A stretch of 64,000 nucleotides of DNA from Mesorhizobium koreense (GCF_031656215.1 NZ_CP134228.1:1426001-1490000), one strand, 5' to 3'; positions 51,477 through 60,661 are shown, counted from the first letter of the stretch. Notes: generated by a model not told the origin, from the sequence alone. Made by a program: numbers and translations.

Positions 51477-52637
51477 ATGTTCGACGTTTCGGTTGAGAAT
51501 TCCTTCGACTTCCAGTCCCGGGAATATGTCGATCTCTTCGAGAGATCGGCGGCGACCCCTTTCCAGAGCCCGGTCTGGCTCGCGGCGCTCTATGGCAGGC
51601 TGCTTGCCCATAATTCCGCCAGCCCGCTGATCCTTGTCGTGCGGCGCAAAGGCGACGGCAGCCTCGCCATGGTACTGCCGCTCCTGCGCCGCCGCTATTC
51701 GATGCTCCGGGTTGTCGAATTCGCCGATCTCAGGGCCTCCGACTACGTCTCGCCGGTGACGGACGCCGCGACCTTCGCCTCTGTTCTCGCCGATGGCGAT
51801 TGCGTCGCGCGCATCCGGACGCTCACGCGTCCCTACGATCTCCTGCGTATCGGCAAGCTTGCCGACGACGCGCTCGCGCTCGAGCACCTGTTCGGCGTCC
51901 GCCGGCGCGAGGCGATGGGTATGAGCGCCTACGAGGCGCCGCTGGCCGAAAGCTACGATCTATGGCGCGAGCAACTTCCGCGCTCTTATCGCAAGGAACT
52001 CGACAAGAAGTCGCGGCAATTGCACCGGCGCGGAACGGTCCGCTTCGAATGCGTCGAGGACGAGGAACGGATAGGGCGAACGTTCGAGGCGCTCAGGACC
52101 TATCGGGGATTGCGCTTCGGCAGTGGCGAGGATGGTACGGGCGACCTTCTGCAGGTGCCGGCCTATTACGATTTTTATCGGAGTGTTGCGGTCGAGGGGC
52201 GCAACCACCACATCCGCACCTATGCGATCACGGTGGATGGAAAGGTGGTAGCCGCGGCACTCGGACTGATCGGTCGGAACGGCTCCGTCCTGGTCGTCCT
52301 GAGCGGCTTCGACTATGACGGCTTCAAGAACCAGTCGCTGGGGAGTCTCCTGTTCGAACAGATCGCGCGCGACACGATCGAGCGTGGCGGGCGTGGACTC
52401 GATTTCACCATCGGCGACGAGCCCTACAAGCTCACCTTCGGCGCCCGCCCGTCACCGATGTGGCGTATATCGCGCGCCGGCAGCCCGCTCGGTCATGCGG
52501 CAGGAGCGCTGGTCGGCCGGATGCCGGCGGCGAAAGCCCTGGCGCGTCGCTGGTTCAACGGCTCGCGCGACGCGCGCAAGCTTCCGCACCCGGTCGCGGC
52601 GAGCACTTCCACTTCGGAAGGACAGGCGGTTTCCTGA
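51477..52637 (+). CDS. BcsL/CelD-like GNAT acetyltransferase
   Basis: 386 residues. FQSPVWLAALYGRLLAHN near 27-44, then a GNAT-like C-terminal half: LPRSYRKELDKKSRQLHRRG near 165-184, YAITVDGKVVAAALGLIGRNG, LLFEQIARDTIERGGRGLDF near 280-300. This is the CelD/BcsL type (COG5653) tied to cellulose and exopolysaccharide production, transferring acyl groups to sugars or lipids. A divergent region of about 180 bases separates it from the GINT1-like gene. Confidence 0.85.
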   Translation: MFDVSVENSFDFQSREYVDLFERSAATPFQSPVWLAALYGRLLAHNSASPLILVVRRKGDGSLAMVLPLLRRRYSMLRVVEFADLRASDYVSPVTDAATFASVLADGDCVARIRTLTRPYDLLRIGKLADDALALEHLFGVRRREAMGMSAYEAPLAESYDLWREQLPRSYRKELDKKSRQLHRRGTVRFECVEDEERIGRTFEALRTYRGLRFGSGEDGTGDLLQVPAYYDFYRSVAVEGRNHHIRTYAITVDGKVVAAALGLIGRNGSVLVVLSGFDYDGFKNQSLGSLLFEQIARDTIERGGRGLDFTIGDEPYKLTFGARPSPMWRISRAGSPLGHAAGALVGRMPAAKALARRWFNGSRDARKLPHPVAASTSTSEGQAVS

Positions 52638-52689
52638 AAAGGCAACGGGTGGAAAGCCGCCGCCAATGCCTCTGACGGACGGGAATGCC

Positions 52690-53904
52690 TTACGCAGCCT
52701 GGCTGCGCAGCAGGCGGATCGTGGCGCCAACGGCCGGTGCGTGGCGGTCGATGCTGTCGACCAGGCGGCGACGCGAAAGAAGCATGAGCCGGCGGGTACG
52801 CCAACGTAAATCCGTCGCGACGGTGAGGCTGCGGCGATATTCCGCCAGCCGAAGCGCGCTCGCGTCCGCTGCCTGCTTCCGGGCGTCGTCGTAGAAGGTC
52901 GCGATCTTGGAGGCCGGCATGCCGGATGTCTTCAGCCATTGCGGCACGTGGACGGTGCAAAGCCTTTCCACGTCGGTCAGGAGGCGGCTGACGCCGGTGC
53001 CGGCTGCCGGACAGGAGGTCTGGTAGGCGTCGCCGATGAGGACGACGCCGGGCTTGCGGCAATCTTCGGCGACCGCGATGTCCATCAGCCAATTCTGCAC
53101 CCGGTCGACGATCTCGAAGTCGCCGAGCACCTTCGGCAGGCCGGGCAGCGTGGCGAGCAGCGTCTCCTTCGGGGACTGGCGGAGCTCCTTCACCCAGGGG
53201 TCGCGATGGTCGCGGAAGGTGAAGAGGTTCGCCCGAGTACCGCCTTCGACCGGAAAGAAGCTCAGATAGTCGATGCCGTCCGAGACCTTTTCGCCGTAGT
53301 AGGTGAGGGCGGGGTAGCGGAAGTTCGCGCCGCTAGCCGGCTTGACGCCGAAGCCGAAGGTCAGAGACTGCCGCTGATGGATGAAGCGGCGCTTGATGCC
53401 GAGCGTGCGGCGGAGCAGATCGCCCATTCCTGTCGCCAGCACGATCAGCCTGGCGTTCACCGTACCCTGGTTGAGGACCGAGACAGTCTGGCGATCGACG
53501 CCGGTCTTGAGATCGTCCACGCGCCCGACGACGAACCGCACGGTGGCGGGAAGCTGCGCCCTCATCGTCGCGACCAGGTCTTCGTAGAGGAATCCGTAGT
53601 GCCGCGTCCGGGTACGGTCGAGGATGCGGCCCCTGCGGGCATTGACGATCTCGTCGAATTCGACGGCGCTCGCCTCCAGCGCGCCGAGCAGATCCAGCCT
53701 TTTCAGGATGGAGACCTGTTCGCCGCCGATCTTCTCCACACGGAAGTCGGGCGGATAGACCGCGTGGCGGTCGATCAGCGTGATATCGTAGCCGGCGCGC
53801 GCCAGTGTGACCGCCGCCAGCGTGCCGGAGAGGCCGCCGCCGATGACGGCGATCTCGGTTTCGATCGTGAAGCCCGGAGCGGCTTCATCGGCGGGGCGTG
53901 TCAT
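52690..53904 (-). CDS. FAD-dependent oxidoreductase (halogenase/geranylgeranyl-reductase-like)
   Basis: 404 residues. IAVIGGGLSGTLAAVTLARA (20-39) with FAD-binding GxGxxG; VLATGMGD; VVLIGDAYQTSCPAAGTGV near 300-318, the GD motif that binds the FAD ribityl chain. Fits the group of flavoprotein monooxygenases, halogenases and lipid reductases (COG0644-like). Lacks the WxWxIP halogenase signature by eye, so halogenation is not supported. Coupled (ATGA) to the WecG/TagA gene, so it may modify a lipid carrier or sugar in polysaccharide synthesis. Confidence 0.82.
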   Translation of the reverse strand: MTRPADEAAPGFTIETEIAVIGGGLSGTLAAVTLARAGYDITLIDRHAVYPPDFRVEKIGGEQVSILKRLDLLGALEASAVEFDEIVNARRGRILDRTRTRHYGFLYEDLVATMRAQLPATVRFVVGRVDDLKTGVDRQTVSVLNQGTVNARLIVLATGMGDLLRRTLGIKRRFIHQRQSLTFGFGVKPASGANFRYPALTYYGEKVSDGIDYLSFFPVEGGTRANLFTFRDHRDPWVKELRQSPKETLLATLPGLPKVLGDFEIVDRVQNWLMDIAVAEDCRKPGVVLIGDAYQTSCPAAGTGVSRLLTDVERLCTVHVPQWLKTSGMPASKIATFYDDARKQAADASALRLAEYRRSLTVATDLRWRTRRLMLLSRRRLVDSIDRHAPAVGATIRLLRSQAA

Positions 53905-54686
53905 TTCGAATACCTCAGCAAGGCATAGACGGCGAGGGGATTGGTGGTCAGATAGCGCCAGAAAAGCCGGCGCGGCTCCATCATCGTGCGCCACAGCCAT
54001 TCGAAGCCCAAGCGCTGCATCCAAAGCGGCGCGCGCGGGTTCCTGCCCGAAATGTGGTTGAAGAGCCCACCCGATGTCTTGATGACCCCGACATTCGGTA
54101 GGAGATGCGCATAATCGAGCACGAATTGCTGCTCGATCGGCACGCCGAGCCCGAGCCATATGATGTCGGGCGCCAGGTCATCAATCTCTTTGAGCTTGGC
54201 CATGAGCGCCTCGCCTTTCAGGAAACCGTGGCAGCGGCCGACGATTCGCAGGTCGGGATAGGCCTCGCGGAGCGCCGCGGCCGCACGCGCATTCTCTTCC
54301 TCTTCCGAGCCCAGGAGATAGAAAGTCGCGCCGGTTCGTTCGGCGATCCGGGCCACGTCGTGAACGAGGTCGGTCGTCGCGACGCGCTCGGGTAGCGGGA
54401 TGCGGCACAGAAAGCGGGAAGCGATCACCAGTGGCTGCCCGTCGGCCAGGATCTGATCGGCGGCGAGGAAGAGGGCGGCGAGTTTCGGATCGCGGCTCGC
54501 GCGCGCGATCGCCTCGCCGTTGACGGAGGTGAAATAGAGCGGCCGGCCGCCGCGCTTGCGTGTCATCGCCACGCGGACCATCAGTTCCGCGGCGCCAGGA
54601 CGGTCCAGCACGCTGATCGGCATGCCGCCGACGCGGACGGTCGGAGCCTCGTTCAAAAGATTCCCGAATGAGCGATCCATCAGCAT
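53901..54686 (-). CDS. WecG/TagA/CpsF family glycosyltransferase
   Basis: 261 residues. Contains YFTSVNGEAIARASRDPKLA, ADQILADGQPLVIASR, FYLLGSEEEENARAAAALRE and APDIIWLGLGVPIEQQFVL, the typical GT26 order, ending near RLFWRYLTTNPLAVYALLRY. Such enzymes transfer ManNAc(A), glucose or similar to undecaprenyl-linked sugars. Start is uncertain: the ATGs at 54686 and 54680 have no strong ribosome binding site, but longer starts give an unlikely arginine-rich leader. Confidence 0.88.
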   Translation of the reverse strand: MLMDRSFGNLLNEAPTVRVGGMPISVLDRPGAAELMVRVAMTRKRGGRPLYFTSVNGEAIARASRDPKLAALFLAADQILADGQPLVIASRFLCRIPLPERVATTDLVHDVARIAERTGATFYLLGSEEEENARAAAALREAYPDLRIVGRCHGFLKGEALMAKLKEIDDLAPDIIWLGLGVPIEQQFVLDYAHLLPNVGVIKTSGGLFNHISGRNPRAPLWMQRLGFEWLWRTMMEPRRLFWRYLTTNPLAVYALLRYSK

Positions 54687-55034
54687 TTGGCGCAACAAAC
54701 CCCAGGGTCGCTGCGACCTGTGGGGGCGCGGCGAAAAATGATCCTGTAAGGCGCCGGAAAGGCGCCATGCATCGCGGGAAGGACCGATATTCGTCGGCGC
54801 TTCGGCGCGCCGATCCCGGACGGCTTGCCGCCGCCCGTCCGGTGTACTCCACCCCGCTTCTGCCAAGCATATCTAGCGGGATTCGAGTGCCGGGCTAAGA
54901 GGTATTCTTAAACATTAGTTAACTGATAAATATTTATTAAAATATTACCATAAACACTTTGCTTAACCTGCGAAAGCAGCGCAATACCGCCTTCGCGGAG
55001 GTCGTGTGCGGTCCTCGCGGGAGCGTCGGAGCCG
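54687..55034. other. 348-base gene-free stretch with AT-rich promoter-like block
   Basis: Between the WecG/TagA gene start and the aldo/keto reductase end. Bases 54901-54960 have 11 G/C in 60, against a GC-rich background, with runs such as TAAATATTTATTAAAATATT. This lies upstream of the WecG operon on the minus strand and looks like a promoter or a binding target for a Ros/MucR or H-NS-like protein. No gene recognised in the stretch. Confidence 0.5.
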
Positions 55035-55979
55035 TCAGCGGCCGGCGTCGGTCAGGAGCTTCTCGTCTTCTTCGCTCAAGGTCAGCCTTGCGCCGCGCAC
55101 CAGGCTCTTCAACTGCCTGACGGAGGTTGCCGAAGCAATCGGCGCGGCGATGCCCGGCTGCGCGTTGATCCATGCAAGCGCGATCTCGGCATGGGCGGCG
55201 CCGGTGCTCCCGGCGACCTTGTCGAGCGCGGCAAGGATACGCTTGCCTTTCTCGTCGAGATATTTCGCCGCGCCCTTGCCGCGCGGGCTCTTGCCGAGAT
55301 CCTTTTCCGAACGGTACTTGCCGGTGAGGAAGCCGGCGGCAAGCGAATAATAGCAGATGCAGCTCAGCCCTTCCTTCACGACGAGATCCTGCACCGCGCC
55401 TTCATATTTGTCGCGTGTGTAGAGATTGAATTCGTTCTGCAGCGTCTGGTAGCGCGGCAGGCCTTTCTCTTGCGAGAGCTTCAACGCTTCGGCGAGCAAG
55501 GGGGCGTCGTAGTTCGAGGCGCCGATATGGCGGACCTTGCCTTCGCTGATGAGCTTGTCATAGGCCGACAGCGTTTCTTCCTGTTTGACCGTCGGGTCCG
55601 GCCAGTGGCTCTGGTAGAGGTCGATATAGTCGGTCTGGAGGCGCTTCAACGACGCCTCCACCTCTTCCAGTATCCATTTCGCCGAGAGGTCCTTCTTGCC
55701 CTGGCCCATGTCGGAGCCGACCTTGGTGAAGATGTGCACCTTCGAGCGGTTGCCGCGCGCCTTCATCCAGCGTCCGATGATCTTCTCACTCTCGCTGTCG
55801 TTGCCGGGCACCCAGCGCGAATAGGAATCGGCCGTATCGATGGCCGTGAACCCTTCGGCGACGAAGGCGTCCAGCACTTCGAAGGAGGTCTTCTCGTCGG
55901 CGGTCCAGCCGACGACATTGGTTCCAAGCACGAGCGGCGCGATCTCGATATCGGTGCGGCCGAGGCGGCGGTTGGCCAT
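55035..55979 (-). CDS. Aldo/keto reductase
   Basis: 314 residues, NADPH-dependent (beta/alpha)8 barrel. FTAIDTADSYSRW (44-56) carries catalytic Asp and Tyr, HIFTKVG the Lys (near 86), YQSHWPDP the His (near 120), and the C-terminal IASATSVRQLKSLV the cofactor site. Reduces aldehydes or ketones of unknown identity. Stands alone with short gaps on both sides. Confidence 0.92.
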   Translation of the reverse strand: MANRRLGRTDIEIAPLVLGTNVVGWTADEKTSFEVLDAFVAEGFTAIDTADSYSRWVPGNDSESEKIIGRWMKARGNRSKVHIFTKVGSDMGQGKKDLSAKWILEEVEASLKRLQTDYIDLYQSHWPDPTVKQEETLSAYDKLISEGKVRHIGASNYDAPLLAEALKLSQEKGLPRYQTLQNEFNLYTRDKYEGAVQDLVVKEGLSCICYYSLAAGFLTGKYRSEKDLGKSPRGKGAAKYLDEKGKRILAALDKVAGSTGAAHAEIALAWINAQPGIAAPIASATSVRQLKSLVRGARLTLSEEDEKLLTDAGR

Positions 55980-56131
55980 TGTCTTCTCCGTGATTTTCAG
56001 GTCAGGGACAAAGCTAGGGGAGAGGCGGCGGCTAATAAACAGCCGTTTCCGAAAAAGTTTCGGGCCAGGAGGTCGCGACTTGTCATCGGTCGGCCGGTGT
56101 CGCCGGCCATCAATGTCCCAGTCGGTCCTTT

Positions 56132-56539
56132 TCAGGGACGCACATATTTATTGGGGAGCAGGCTGGAAATCGGCACGACCTCCGAGTCGCTCCCCTCCGG
56201 GACGATCACGCGGGCGCCGGGCGCGTAGTCGCTGATCATCTCGCGGCACATGCCGCAGGGCGACACGACCCTCGCCTTCGGGTCGTCCGCCGAGGCCTGG
56301 CGGACGGCGACGACGGTCTCGATCTCGTCGGCTTCGCCCTCTACAGACACCCGTCCGATGGCGACCGCTTCCGCACAGACGGAGATGCGGGTGACGTAGC
56401 ATTCTACATTGAGACCCACATGGATACGGCCCGAACGCGTGCGAACGGCGCTGCCGACGGCATGCCGGCCCGGTTTGAAGCGCGCCTTCAGCACGGCGCG
56501 GGCGGCTTCGATCAGTTCTTCGTCAGAATCACTCAGCAT
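56132..56539 (-). CDS. cdd: Cytidine deaminase
   Basis: 135 residues, the usual length. Zinc-site motifs CAE (55-57) and PCGMC (94-98) with the proton-shuttling Glu57. Converts cytidine and deoxycytidine to uridine forms (pyrimidine salvage). Not next to deoA or upp, its common partners. Confidence 0.94.
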   Translation of the reverse strand: MLSDSDEELIEAARAVLKARFKPGRHAVGSAVRTRSGRIHVGLNVECYVTRISVCAEAVAIGRVSVEGEADEIETVVAVRQASADDPKARVVSPCGMCREMISDYAPGARVIVPEGSDSEVVPISSLLPNKYVRP

Positions 56540-56632
56540 GGCGCAACACTATGCGCCAGGCGAGCGCACCGAGAAAGTGGGACGAAAGCTTTCCGTTCTT
56601 GCGTTCGATCCATGTCGTGAAACCGGCAACGT

Positions 56633-57424
56633 CTATGTCGAATGGCCGGAAGAAGACGGATCGTCGGCATTGCCGGCTGCCCCGAGGCCAGCGCCCATAC
56701 CGCCCATTCCCATTCCGCCGCCACCCATTCCGCCACCTCCGCCTCTTCCGCCGCGTCCTGCGCCTTCCTGTCCGCCCTTGCCGCCGCTGCGCGATCCGGA
56801 GGGTCGTGCCGGGCCTTGCATCGGGATGTCGATATCGGGCGGGATCGGTGCGAGGTCGAGCGCGCCGCGGATGAAATTGCGGAGCGAGACGACGAGTTCA
56901 TGCATATGGACGGGGCGTCCGGCGATCAGTTCGCGCACGGCGCGTTCGGCCAGCCGCACCTGCTCCTCGGTGCCGAGGAGGATGATGTCCGACAGTGCCG
57001 CTTCGACCGCATCGCGGATGCGGCGGCGACGGTCCGATCCTTCCCCGGACCGGGACGTCAGGTCCACCGCCGCGGCCGCCTCGCCTTCAGTCGGCGGAAC
57101 CGGCCGGCGCAGGTCGCGCAGATGCGCCGGATCGACCGCCAGATCGCCGGTAAAGGAGCCGCCCAGCGTCTTGTAGGCCGCGATCAGGGTGCGCAGGCGC
57201 TCGTTGATCTGCCGGTTGGCGCGTTCGCGGCGCTGCTGGATGGTGACCATCATCAGGAGCCGGATGCCGATGCTGATGAGGGTGAAGAGCGCCAGCCCGA
57301 TCAGGGTCGCCAGCAGGCTGTGCCACGAACTGAAGTCGATGTTGCGCAAATGGCCTCTCCGCCGCGCGTGCCCCACCATAGGGGTAACGCAATTCCGTCG
57401 GCCGATCCAGTTCGCCTGAGGCAT
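56633..57424 (-). CDS. Single-pass membrane protein with Gly/Met-rich tail, function unknown
   Basis: About 263 residues (start MPQANW or the ATG at 57379). Short N-terminus, one transmembrane segment near 36-60 (LLATLIGLALFTLISIGIRL), a charged helical region with RRERANRQINERLRTLIAAY, a central domain SDIILLGTEEQVRLAERAVR, and a low-complexity tail GGRGGGGGMGGGGMGMGG near the C-terminus. Unrecognised beyond a rhizobial-type conserved hypothetical. Divergent from lpdA. Confidence 0.75.
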   Translation of the reverse strand: MPQANWIGRRNCVTPMVGHARRRGHLRNIDFSSWHSLLATLIGLALFTLISIGIRLLMMVTIQQRRERANRQINERLRTLIAAYKTLGGSFTGDLAVDPAHLRDLRRPVPPTEGEAAAAVDLTSRSGEGSDRRRRIRDAVEAALSDIILLGTEEQVRLAERAVRELIAGRPVHMHELVVSLRNFIRGALDLAPIPPDIDIPMQGPARPSGSRSGGKGGQEGAGRGGRGGGGGMGGGGMGMGGMGAGLGAAGNADDPSSSGHST

Positions 57425-57560
57425 CGGAAGCCCCCGCTTCCCTTATCTTTTTGCATTGCAGACTTGCCATGTTGCTCAGCATTGGCGATGGAAGGGCGCT
57501 GCGCGTGAACCTATCTGACTTCAAAAGGGAACCGGCGCTTCCTGCCGGCGGGATTTCTCC

Positions 57561-58967
57561 ATGAGCTATGACGTCGTCATCATCGGAACCGGACCGGCGG
57601 GCTATGTGTGCGCCATCAAATGCGCCCAACTCGGCCTCAAGACAGCGGTCGTCGAGAAGGAGGAGACGTTCGGCGGTACCTGCCTCAATATCGGCTGCAT
57701 TCCTTCCAAGGCGCTGCTTTACGCCTCCGAGATGTTCGCCGAGGCGGAGCACGCGCTACCGGCGCTCGGTGTCAATGTCGGCAAGCCCAAGCTCGATCTG
57801 AAGGCGATGATGGCGCACAAGGACACGACCGTGGACGCCAACGTCAAGGGCGTCGAATTCCTCTTCAAGAAGAACAAGATCGACACGTTCCGCGGCACCG
57901 GCCGTATCGTTTCGGCCGGCAAGGTGGCCGTGACGGGCGAAGACGGCAAGGAGACCGAGGTCGAGGCGAAGTCGATTGTCATCGCCACCGGCTCGGATGT
58001 CGCCGGCATTCCCGGCGTCGAGGTCAAGTTCGATGAGAAGGTGATCGTATCGTCCACCGGCGCGCTGAGTTTCTCCAAGGTGCCGGCGACGATGGTCGTG
58101 GTCGGCGGCGGCGTCATCGGGCTCGAACTCGGCTCGGTCTGGGCGCGGCTTGGCGCCAAGGTGACAGTGGTCGAATTCCTCGACACGATCCTCGGCGGCA
58201 TGGACGGCGAGGTGGCGCGGCAGTTCCAGCGCATGCTCGCCAAGCAGGGACTGGAGTTCAGACTCGGCGCCAAGGTCACGGCCGTGAACAAGGTGAAAAA
58301 GGGCGCGAGCGTCACCTTCGAGCCGGTGAAGGGCGGCAACGCGGAAACGATCGACGCCGATGTCGTGCTGGTCGCGACGGGCCGCCGCGCCTATTCCGAT
58401 CGCCTCGGGCTGAAGGAAGCCGGCGTGGCGCTCGACGAGCGCGGACGCGTCGCGGTCGACAAGCATTACCAGACGAACGTGCCGGGCATCTACGCCATCG
58501 GCGACGTGATCGCCGGGCCGATGCTGGCGCACAAGGGCGAGGACGAAGGCGTGGCGCTCGCCGAGATGCTGGCCGGGCAGGCGGGGCATGTGAACTACGA
58601 CGTCATCCCGAGTGTCGTCTATACGAGCCCGGAAGTGGCCTCCGTCGGCAAGACCGAGGAGGAACTGAAGAAGGCCGGCGTCGATTACAAGGTCGGCAAG
58701 TTCCCCTTCACCGCAAACGGCCGCGCGCGCGCCATGCTGCATACGGACGGCTTCGTGAAGATCCTTGCCGACAAGGCGACGGACCGCGTGCTCGGCGTCC
58801 ATATCGTCGGTTTCGGCGCCGGCGAGATGATCCACGAGGCAGCCGTGCTGATGGAATTTGGCGGCGCATCGGAGGATCTTGCGCGCACCTGCCACGCGCA
58901 TCCGACCATGTCGGAAGCAGTGAAGGAAGCGGCGCTCGCCACTTTCTTCAAGCCGATCCATATCTAG
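57561..58967 (+). CDS. lpdA: Dihydrolipoamide dehydrogenase (E3)
   Basis: 468 residues. FAD fold [19 protein letters not shown] (7-25), redox-active disulfide C41-C46 in [16 protein letters not shown] fold [19 protein letters not shown] (near 180), [13 protein letters not shown], and the interface HAHPTMSEA with the catalytic His-Glu pair near 446-451. Reoxidises lipoamide of 2-oxoacid dehydrogenase complexes with NAD. sucAB are not adjacent in the window, so the complex is not assigned. Downstream lies a palindromic repeat. Confidence 0.95.
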   Translation: MSYDVVIIGTGPAGYVCAIKCAQLGLKTAVVEKEETFGGTCLNIGCIPSKALLYASEMFAEAEHALPALGVNVGKPKLDLKAMMAHKDTTVDANVKGVEFLFKKNKIDTFRGTGRIVSAGKVAVTGEDGKETEVEAKSIVIATGSDVAGIPGVEVKFDEKVIVSSTGALSFSKVPATMVVVGGGVIGLELGSVWARLGAKVTVVEFLDTILGGMDGEVARQFQRMLAKQGLEFRLGAKVTAVNKVKKGASVTFEPVKGGNAETIDADVVLVATGRRAYSDRLGLKEAGVALDERGRVAVDKHYQTNVPGIYAIGDVIAGPMLAHKGEDEGVALAEMLAGQAGHVNYDVIPSVVYTSPEVASVGKTEEELKKAGVDYKVGKFPFTANGRARAMLHTDGFVKILADKATDRVLGVHIVGFGAGEMIHEAAVLMEFGGASEDLARTCHAHPTMSEAVKEAALATFFKPIHI

Positions 58968-58976
58968 CGGCAAGTC

Positions 58977-59118
58977 AGTCCCCCTCTCCGCCTCGCTTCG
59001 CTCGGCACTTCTCTCCTACTTCGTGGGGGCGAGGAAGGGAGCCAAGCTTGCGGCGCCCTTTTCCTCCCACCTTTAGGGGAGAGGTGGCGGGCGCAGCGCG
59101 ACGGAGAGGAGGTGGAGG
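58977..59118. repeat. Intergenic palindromic repeat element, copy 2
   Basis: Starts after the lpdA stop. Contains TCCCCCTCTCCGCCTCGCTT at the left and AGGGGAGAGGTGGCGGGCG at the right (59075-59093), with AGCGCGACGGAGAGGAGGTGG beyond; the right half shares the ordered pieces AGGGGAGAGGTGGCG, AGCGCG, CGGAG with copy 1 at 1994-2134. Diverged from copy 1 in the middle. Confidence 0.7.
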
Positions 59119-59151
59119 CTAGGCCCGAATGCGCTTTGCATCCCCAAAAAC

Positions 59152-59180
59152 AAAAGGCCAGACGTAACGCCGGGCCTTTT
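59152..59180. terminator. Bidirectional rho-independent terminator
   Basis: AAAAGGCC (59152-59159) and GGCCTTTT (59173-59180) with a 13-base loop; A-run on one side and T-run on the other suit transcripts from both sides: lpdA (plus) and the small secreted protein gene (minus). Confidence 0.75.
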
Positions 59181-59199
59181 CCTCTGGAGCGGGTGGGAT

Positions 59200-59433
59200 T
59201 TATTCGGTGGCTTCGGCGGGCTTGGTGGCCGGCGCCTTGCCGTCCGGATTGGCGAGCTTTTTCGCGGCCTCGCCGGTCGCCTTCGACATTGGCGCGGGCG
59301 AATTGATGCTCGCGACCGTCATCGGGTCAGGCGTGTCTGCCTTCGCCGAGGTTGACGTGTTGTGGAAATCGCAGGCGCTGGCTGCCACAATCGAGAAACC
59401 AAGGCTTGCGGCGACGATAAGAAGGGTTCTCAT
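59200..59433 (-). CDS. Small secreted protein, function unknown
   Basis: 77 residues. Signal peptide RTLLIVAASLGFSIVAASA with cleavage before CDFHNTST; the remainder is Pro/Ala/Lys-rich and likely unfolded (PMSKATGEAAKKLANPDGKA). A single cysteine follows the cleavage site. Similar small periplasmic proteins with a CDFH-type start are seen in rhizobia (memory, unverified). Own terminator at 59152-59180. Confidence 0.75.
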   Translation of the reverse strand: MRTLLIVAASLGFSIVAASACDFHNTSTSAKADTPDPMTVASINSPAPMSKATGEAAKKLANPDGKAPATKPAEATE

Positions 59434-59531
59434 GCGCTCCGTCCTCGTTCTTGAGAGAGGTGAAGGATAGCAGAGCGGCCAGGTGCGGCCAAATCACGCT
59501 TTTTGTGAAGCAGGCGGAGCAGGCGCCCGAC

Positions 59532-59651
59532 TTATACGGCGCTGTAGATCGCGACGGCGAGAAACGACAGCAGGAACAGCGCGTTGGCGGCGATCATCGC
59601 ATGGAGGGCGATGGCGCTGGTGCGATCGGCTATGGCGACGGCTTTTTCCAT
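59532..59651 (-). CDS. Tiny membrane protein (39 aa), unrecognised
   Basis: EKAVAIADRTSAIALHAM followed by the hydrophobic segment IAANALFLLSFLAVAIYSAV to the stop. A short cytoplasmic helix plus one transmembrane segment and coding-like third positions suggest a real single-pass protein. No Shine-Dalgarno is obvious. Between xerC and the secreted protein gene, all on the minus strand. Confidence 0.4.
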   Translation of the reverse strand: MEKAVAIADRTSAIALHAMIAANALFLLSFLAVAIYSAV

Positions 59652-59722
59652 GCAGCCGAGGCTAGGCGCAAAAAGCAGCGAAACCGTTAACGGCACCACG
59701 AAGATTCGCGCTACCCTCCGCT

Positions 59723-60661
59723 TCAGGCGCGTGGGTGCGCGGCCTCGTAGACTTCGAGCAGGCGCGCCGTATCGACGCCGGTATAGATTTGCGTCGTCGA
59801 CAGACTGGCGTGGCCGAGCAGTTCCTGGATGGTCCTGAGATCGCCGCCCCGCCCCAGAAGATGCGTGGCGAAGGAGTGACGCAGCGCATGCGGCGTCGCC
59901 GTATCCGGCAAGTTCAGCGCAGAGCGCAGCCTCCGCATCTCGCGCTGGATGATCGCGGGGTTGAGCGGCCCGCCCTTGGCGCCGCGGAAAAGCGGACCCT
60001 CGGCGTCGAGATGGTAGGGGCAGAGCCGCTTATATTCGGTAATGGCCTCGACCACGACAGGCAGCACAGGCACGAGCCGCGTCTTGCCGCCCTTGCCGGT
60101 GACGCGCAGAGCCGAGTCTGAGGTGGCTACGAGGTTTGCTCCGATGAGGCCAAGCGCCTCGGAGATGCGCAGGCCCGAACCGTAGAGGAGTGCCAGCACC
60201 GCGGCGTTGCGTGCCGCGATCCATGGCTTCTCGGCAAGTTGCTCGCCCACATCGACCACGCGCCTTGCATCGGCGGCGGTGAGTGGCTTCGGCAGTGATT
60301 TGGGCTGCTTCGGCGCGCGAAGGGCCGTGGCGCCGGCTGCACTTGCCAGCCCGTTCCGTTCGAGATGGCGCAGCAGTGAGCGCACGCCGGCGAGCCCGCG
60401 GCCGAGCGTGCGTGCGCCCGCTCCGCCAGTACGGCGATAGGCGAGGAAGGCGCGCAGATCGGCCGGCCTCAGCGCCTTCACATCGGCAAGGCCGGGCGCG
60501 CCGCCGAGATGGCCGGTCAGGAAGTGCAGGAACTGCCGCGTGTCGCGCTCATAGGCCTCGACGGTCAGCGCGGAAAGCCGGCGTTCGCGGGCAAGCGATT
60601 TCAGCCACGCCTCGCGCGCCTCCTGCAAATCGGGCTTTGCGGCAATCAGGAATTCTTGCAT
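59723..60661 (-). CDS. xerC: Tyrosine recombinase XerC
   Basis: 312 residues. N-terminal SAM-like core-binding domain (about 12-105), catalytic domain from 125 with R165 (LRISE), K near 190 (VTGKGGKTR), H258 and R261 (PHALRHSFATH), H284 (LGHASL) and nucleophile Y293 (TQIYTG): the full set. Length and motifs fit the chromosomal XerC/D resolvase acting at dif, not a phage integrase; XerC assignment rests on length and location near lpdA. Start chosen at QEFLIAAK; a longer open frame continues upstream antisense to rimM. Confidence 0.92.
   Translation of the reverse strand: MQEFLIAAKPDLQEAREAWLKSLARERRLSALTVEAYERDTRQFLHFLTGHLGGAPGLADVKALRPADLRAFLAYRRTGGAGARTLGRGLAGVRSLLRHLERNGLASAAGATALRAPKQPKSLPKPLTAADARRVVDVGEQLAEKPWIAARNAAVLALLYGSGLRISEALGLIGANLVATSDSALRVTGKGGKTRLVPVLPVVVEAITEYKRLCPYHLDAEGPLFRGAKGGPLNPAIIQREMRRLRSALNLPDTATPHALRHSFATHLLGRGGDLRTIQELLGHASLSTTQIYTGVDTARLLEVYEAAHPRA

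Noticed and set aside
52690-53904. Tryptophan-type halogenase
   Set aside because: The general FAD fold fits, but the WxWxIP halogenase motif was not seen.
59723-60661. Integrase of a mobile element
   Set aside because: No attachment site repeats, excisionase or cargo nearby; motifs and genomic context fit the chromosomal XerC.
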